A DNA stretch of 64,000 bases, taken from Lota lota (lineage: Eukaryota; Chordata; Actinopteri; Gadiformes; Lotidae). Positions 61,288 through 64,000 of the stretch are shown here, in pieces; positions within the stretch are counted from its first letter, which is position 1, and every line of letters begins with the position of its first letter. The notes under the pieces were generated by a model that was given only the letters and a program-made list of their open reading frames with translations, made no database searches and had not been told where the DNA came from. The stretch spans positions 42,501-106,500 of the forward strand of contig JACYXH010000015.1 of the NCBI GenBank assembly GCA_026745465.1. Reading direction: 5' to 3'. Both the position numbers and the translations under genes were made by a program.

Positions 61288-62814
61288 GCGACTAAATGAG
61301 GGGGGGCTGTTTTCAAAACTTCAACCAAAGAAAAAGATTCGCCATCGCTTCTTTGAACGCAATGCACCCGCTCTCCCTACTCTGTGCACACGGACTCATT
61401 GACATGAGCATTTCTATATGAAAGAGACACTTCATCAGATCCAACAGCAGAGAGGGAATCAAGAGCCCACACAGGTCCACCCACTCACTCGATGCACGTC
61501 ACACTTGAATCATGCAATCATAACCATATATGCGGCGCGTTTGACCCTTACCTTTACTACCGACTGCAAGCGCAAATATACGAGTACAACAAACTGAAAA
61601 ACTTAACCGCAACGGCAAATATGCCGGTCTGGTTGCTGGGCCGATTCTGCTTAAGAGCATCGGGCCTGCCATCAGGCTAAACAATAGCAATGTAGCACTT
61701 TGGTCTTTGTGCTAATGTTGTAAGTACCTGTACTGTGATGCACTGGTACTTTGTCAACTAACTCCAAATTGATCGACGCACATTGATCCCAAAAGACAAA
61801 AATGTTATGCTGCTATTGTTTACTTTCATGGCAGCCACTCGATGCTCTTCAGCAGAATCTGTACATGGAAGTCATTTGAACAAATGATTTGGTAATGGAT
61901 TGTTTCGGTGAAGCCAGGGAGATGCTAACGATGGTCTGATCAACCAGACCGGTGTTGTCCTTTGAATGAAGGAAAATGTTGTTCTTTTTTTTAACCGACT
62001 TTACAAAATAAATTCGGTACCTTTTTGCTCTTTTTCGAGTCGTCAGAGTTGAAGCTGGCCTCCAGCGTCTCCTTCACCTCTGATTGGGCCTCCTTGTTCT
62101 CCGCGTCCTCCTCCTCTCTCACGATTGGTCCGTTCTCCATGACGGGCGTGAGGAAATCATCCTCGGGGAGGGGAGGGTAGCTGTACTTGAAGGGGTCCTG
62201 TACATTTAAATTACAACCATGAAGACACGGCCACCCTGACCCTACCAATAAATATGGATGACATAATATGTACACACATAAAACAATTATTAAAAATAAA
62301 TAATTACAACCAGGACAACTACATAATGTGCATTTCTTTCACTAATCGACGTGGAACAATACATGTCCAGGCGCAGTGCAGTTATTCTATACGGTATGCG
62401 GGCGTCGTACCGTTCCCCCCATGTGCGGTGGCAGGTACTCGGGGTCGATGAACGTCTGCACCTCCGACCTGGACGAGAACTTCAGCTTGCTGACGGCTTC
62501 AGGGCCCAGCCAGGTCTTCACGATCTTCCACGCAGCTGCAAACATCAACCCCGTGTGTAGCGCGCACGTTATAAGATGCCGTGCGTTGAGAAGAGGGGGA
62601 AAGGGAAGTCGGGTCAAGTCTTACCGTTCATGATCCACGGCATGTCCACGATAATCATTTTGGCTGAGGACATAAAATCAAAATCAGAACCGGTCTGTGG
62701 AACAAGGATGAACCAGTCTATTGTGTTTACGGCCTCATGCCCTCATTACTCACATAGAAACTTTGGGTAGTAGATTTTGAAGCAGTTGATGATGTACTTC
62801 ACAAAGTCCATGTC
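51274..62814 (-). CDS. mospd2: motile sperm domain-containing protein 2 (MOSPD2), last ten coding exons
   Basis: MOSPD2 is an endoplasmic-reticulum-anchored tether whose MSP domain binds FFAT motifs of partner proteins at membrane contact sites; it also carries an N-terminal CRAL-TRIO domain. Minus-strand exons: A 62754-62814, B 62625-62663, C 62411-62535, D 62021-62197, E 56837-56925, F 54527-54620, G 54178-54274, H 52079-52199, I 51850-51952, J 51274-51426. They give 352 codons plus stop, close to the same part of the human protein. A-C end the CRAL-TRIO domain (AAWKIVKTWLGPEAVSKLKF), F-H form the MSP domain (SPAEELSFGSKDTEKKCLII; VTKNQVAFKV), and J ends in a tail-anchor helix. Earlier exons lie beyond 63 kb and are not seen. 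Exon E is well supported by RPLTTFKGTLLHVS (human KPLSVFKGPLLHIS), but its acceptor is weak. Confidence 0.93.
51850..51952 (-). CDS. mospd2: mospd2 exon I
   Basis: LRCHVMESAKPALSLLGDGP and EMGANGPPDVSAT, the linker between MSP domain and anchor. Human has LRCHTVESSKPN at the same place. Confidence 0.9.
51994..52037. repeat. poly-G run of about 44 bases
   Basis: The longest homopolymer in the window, inside the short intron between mospd2 exons H and I, only 42 bases from each exon. Confidence 0.95.
52079..52199 (-). CDS. mospd2: mospd2 exon H
   Basis: YTASLQDRFLVMAAEMETNG and ELAQFWKEVSRVNIVEH, the end of the MSP domain. The acceptor (TTTGGTGCAG) is the last member of the repeat array on its right. 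Confidence 0.93.
52200..53430 (-). repeat. variable-length minisatellite carrying splice-acceptor copies
   Basis: About 26 copies of a 38-60 bp unit. On the minus strand each holds GTTTGGTGCAG|GCTACACTG, i.e. the 3' splice site of mospd2 exon H plus its first nine bases, followed by TTTACCTGG and a GTGTGTTGT stretch of variable length. All three minus-strand frames stay open through the array, giving artefactual open frames of more than 440 codons. Confidence 0.95.
53984..54160. repeat. GT-rich compound repeat
   Basis: (GT)n with GAGAGAGGTGTTCGT interruptions, in the intron between mospd2 exons G and H. Confidence 0.93.
54178..54274 (-). CDS. mospd2: mospd2 exon G
   Basis: VRTTAPEKYRVKPSSSSCEP and VEIMVSLHG, the core of the MSP domain, nearly identical to human over the first 15 residues. 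Confidence 0.94.
54481..54526. repeat. CA/GT microsatellite beginning at a splice donor
   Basis: On the minus strand the exon F donor GT is the first GT of the (GT)n tract. Confidence 0.93.
54527..54620 (-). CDS. mospd2: mospd2 exon F
   Basis: PAEELSFGSKDTEKKCLIIL and SNVTKNQVAFK, the start of the MSP domain. The donor is AAG|GTGTGTGTG. The first serine is split with exon E. Confidence 0.94.
54621..56836 (-). other. mospd2 intron between exons E and F
   Basis: No exon seen. It contains CA/CG repeats (55003-55050), two CAA arrays (55811-55835, 56138-56163), a C run (55505-55522) and G runs (55989-56010, 56527-56540). Confidence 0.6.
56837..56925 (-). CDS. mospd2: mospd2 exon E
   Basis: Encodes a variable basic linker and RRPLTTFKGTLLHV, ending in AG of the split serine (donor GTTAG|GTACTC). 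The right edge (acceptor GCGATCAG) is chosen for phase; a better-looking acceptor at TTTCAG (56960 side) would introduce an in-frame stop. A foldback repeat lies 45-135 bases beyond it. Confidence 0.75.
56970..57060. repeat. foldback repeat upstream of mospd2 exon E
   Basis: A perfect 15-bp stem GGTCACATGGTCGCC (56996-57010) and its complement (57022-57036) around an 11-base loop. It extends as an imperfect outer stem (CCACACAGGAAGTG against the complement of CACTTCCTGTGG). Confidence 0.85.
57378..57467. repeat. CA microsatellite
   Basis: (CA)n of about 45 units. Confidence 0.97.
58790..58853. repeat. 7-bp GGGGCCA repeat
   Basis: About nine copies of GGGGCCA, a G4-prone GC-rich tandem repeat. 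Confidence 0.95.
59659..59918. repeat. 72-bp direct duplication flanking a CT-rich tract
   Basis: GACCCCAGAGATGTCTCCCG and its continuation to AAAGTTCAACGTTCAAAA occur twice (about 59659-59728 and 59848-59918) with few differences. They are separated by a ~110-base polypyrimidine stretch that ends in CTCTCTAG. Confidence 0.88.
60121..60318. repeat. 62-bp minisatellite
   Basis: Three copies of a unit containing CACCAAAACCTCCTTCTCAC and GAGATGACCTCTTTAACTGC. Confidence 0.92.
60599..60637. repeat. CAA trinucleotide repeat
   Basis: About 12 CAA units. A complementary TTG array lies at 61256-61288 in the same intron. Confidence 0.95.
61256..61288. repeat. TTG trinucleotide repeat
   Basis: About 11 GTT/TTG units, the complement of the CAA array 620 bases away. 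Confidence 0.95.
62021..62197 (-). CDS. mospd2: mospd2 exon D
   Basis: DPFKYSYPPLPEDDFLTPVM, ENGPIVREEEDAENK and an acidic/basic linker ending KKSKK. 59 codons in phase 0; human has DPFKYSYPPLVDDDFQTPLC. Confidence 0.94.
62411..62535 (-). CDS. mospd2: mospd2 exon C
   Basis: AWKIVKTWLGPEAVSKLKFS and IDPEYLPPHMGGT, the end of the CRAL-TRIO domain. Confidence 0.95.
62625..62663 (-). CDS. mospd2: mospd2 exon B
   Basis: A 39-base exon encoding KMIIVDMPWIMN (human KIVIFDMPWLMN). The phases of both neighbours fit. Confidence 0.92.
62754..62814 (-). CDS. mospd2: mospd2 exon A (first exon seen)
   Basis: DMDFVKYIINCFKIYYPKFL, part of the CRAL-TRIO lipid-binding domain. Acceptor CTTTCAG, donor CTAT|GTGAGT. 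Confidence 0.94.
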
Positions 62815-64000
62815 CTGAAAGCGGAAACACGGTGAGACGGAAACAAATTATTGAATGACATCCAATAAAGAGCCGAGCACTCAACAAAACAGAAGGGACA
62901 TTTGCGCATATTAAATACGCTCCCAAAGCAAGAAATGTTAAAGCTGCCAGAACATTTAGCACCGCAACATCTGCACCCCGTTCTGACACAGAAATGATGG
63001 GTGGCTGCGTTTTGGCCACTACCATTTTTAACGAAACAGAAGTGTCTTTTCAATTCTATCCATACCGGGCTGTACGGCGTCACGCTGGGCTGTTCGACAG
63101 CGTGATTACGTCACCCGGACGTCCGGCCGTTGATTGGAGTGCTTTCGAAGCGGACTATATCAAAGTTTCTCATCGACAGGCTAAAGTGAGCGTGCGGCAG
63201 TCACCCACTCAGCTCGGGGGTCAACAGAAGCACACGGCTCAACGAACACGGCTCTGTCTGTCTGTCCTGTCCGTCACGACTGTGACACGTGTTTTTGTGT
63301 GATTGTGACACGTGTTTTTGTGTGATTGTGACACGTGTTTTTGTGTGATTGTGACACGTGTTTTTGTGTGATTGTGACACGTGTTTTTGTGTGATTGTGA
63401 CACGTGTTTTTGTGTGATTTTGACACGGGTTTTTGCGATACTAAGTTCATCTTAAAACGCAACAACAACGTTTGTCTTGATAATCAAACAAGCGGCCCGC
63501 GGGGGTGAGGGGGGGGGGGGGGGGGGTGAGTGGGTGAGGGGGTGGGGGGGGGGGGTGAGGGCTGCCTCTTCCGCCTGGCTACTAGGCTCCACGAACTTAG
63601 CGAGGGAAAAAACCCTCGCTAAGCGAAGAGCTCCCTGCAAGGTGGGCGCCTCCTCGCTGGGTGACCTCGCGGCTCAACACACTGGCCCTCTGAATCCACT
63701 AAGCCCATATTTGGGTTTCCCGCGTGTATGTGTGGCGTTTGGCGTGCTCGTGCATACGGGCGTTTAGGATGAGACGTCCAACCCACAGGGGGTTGAGCTG
63801 GTGGACTGAGCCTGGCGGCAGGAAGCTGCTCGTACAATCAGCCGTGCAGATTAGCCGGCTCCACTCGGATTGGCCAGCTGGATTCAGAGGTCACTTTAAT
63901 CTCCCGAGTGTCAAAGAGTATCAGTCCCTTACAGACAGTGACTTGAAACGGGCACGACACGAAAAGATAAAAACTATAAATAACTGCGCGAAGAAATTAT
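62815..64000 (-). other. mospd2 intron (part), no exon seen
   Basis: I looked for the preceding CRAL-TRIO exon (LSETGI-type sequence) and found none. The stretch contains a 22-bp minisatellite (63286-63440), G-rich DNA (63508-63560) and a short palindrome near 63597-63620. Confidence 0.6.
63286..63440. repeat. 22-bp minisatellite
   Basis: Six to seven copies of GTGATTGTGACACGTGTTTT plus two bases. Each copy contains the E-box CACGTG. Confidence 0.93.

Larger units (their letters stand above)
56926..62020 (-). other. mospd2 intron between exons D and E
   Basis: A 5-kb intron without a recognised exon. It contains a foldback repeat, a CA array (57378-57467), a GGGGCCA array (58790-58853), a 72-bp direct duplication around a pyrimidine tract (59659-59918), a 62-bp minisatellite (60121-60318), a CAA array and a TTG array, and G runs (60730-60750, 60846-60862). 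Between 57840 and 58680 it is AT-rich without obvious features. Confidence 0.6.

Overview
The window is vertebrate nuclear DNA, almost certainly from a ray-finned (teleost) fish. Genes are split into short exons with GT-AG introns. Tandem repeats are extremely dense (long CA/GT, CT/AG, poly-C/poly-G and many minisatellites), and several interspersed repeats resemble teleost SINEs. The microsatellite density resembles gadiform fishes such as cod, but I cannot prove a species.

Five protein-coding genes are recognisable, and their strands alternate perfectly. (1) anos1 (anosmin-1), minus: only the first coding exon (2640-2837); the rest lies left of the window. (2) tbl1x, plus: all 14 coding exons from 26141 to 34245, 517 aa, with a LisH domain, an F-box-like region and WD40 repeats; its non-coding 5' exon(s) lie somewhere in 3-26 kb. 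(3) gpr143 (ocular albinism 1 receptor), minus: all 9 coding exons from 43520 down to 37022, 421 aa. (4) asb9, plus: 7 coding exons from 44894 to 48896, 304 aa, ankyrin repeats plus a SOCS box. (5) mospd2, minus: the last ten coding exons recognised, from 62814 down to 51274 (end of CRAL-TRIO, MSP domain, C-terminal membrane anchor); the 5' part is right of the window. All splice phases agree through each gene; only the acceptor of mospd2 exon E is doubtful.

Layout: 1-2.6 kb anos1 intron 1; 2.6-3.1 kb anos1 first exon and promoter; 3.1-26 kb gene-free, repeat-rich DNA between the head-to-head anos1 and tbl1x, with CTCF-like and CRE-like motifs, a perfect 39-bp palindrome, a possible Tc1-like fragment and a possible tbl1x first exon near 13.7 kb; 26.1-36.25 kb tbl1x; 36.25-43.5 kb gpr143; 43.5-44.9 kb a short shared upstream region; 44.9-49.05 kb asb9; 49.05-50.8 kb a gap between convergent genes; 50.8-64 kb mospd2. 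In mammals the same five genes lie on Xp22 in two separated groups, so this is a compact form of that block. The products do not form one pathway (corepressor, melanosome receptor, ubiquitin-ligase adaptor, membrane-contact tether, extracellular matrix protein).

The most striking structure is at exon edges. In two neighbouring genes the intron is filled by a minisatellite whose unit contains a copy of the downstream 3' splice site and the first exon bases: asb9 intron 1, 46-bp unit, 11 decoys plus the real site; mospd2 intron before exon H, about 26 decoys. In gpr143 a 27-bp, frame-preserving minisatellite starts 3 bp after the stop codon. Other notable points are abutting poly(A) signals of tbl1x and gpr143, two recent inverted copies of a ~245-bp element joined to AG/CT tracts, and a C18/G18 hairpin.
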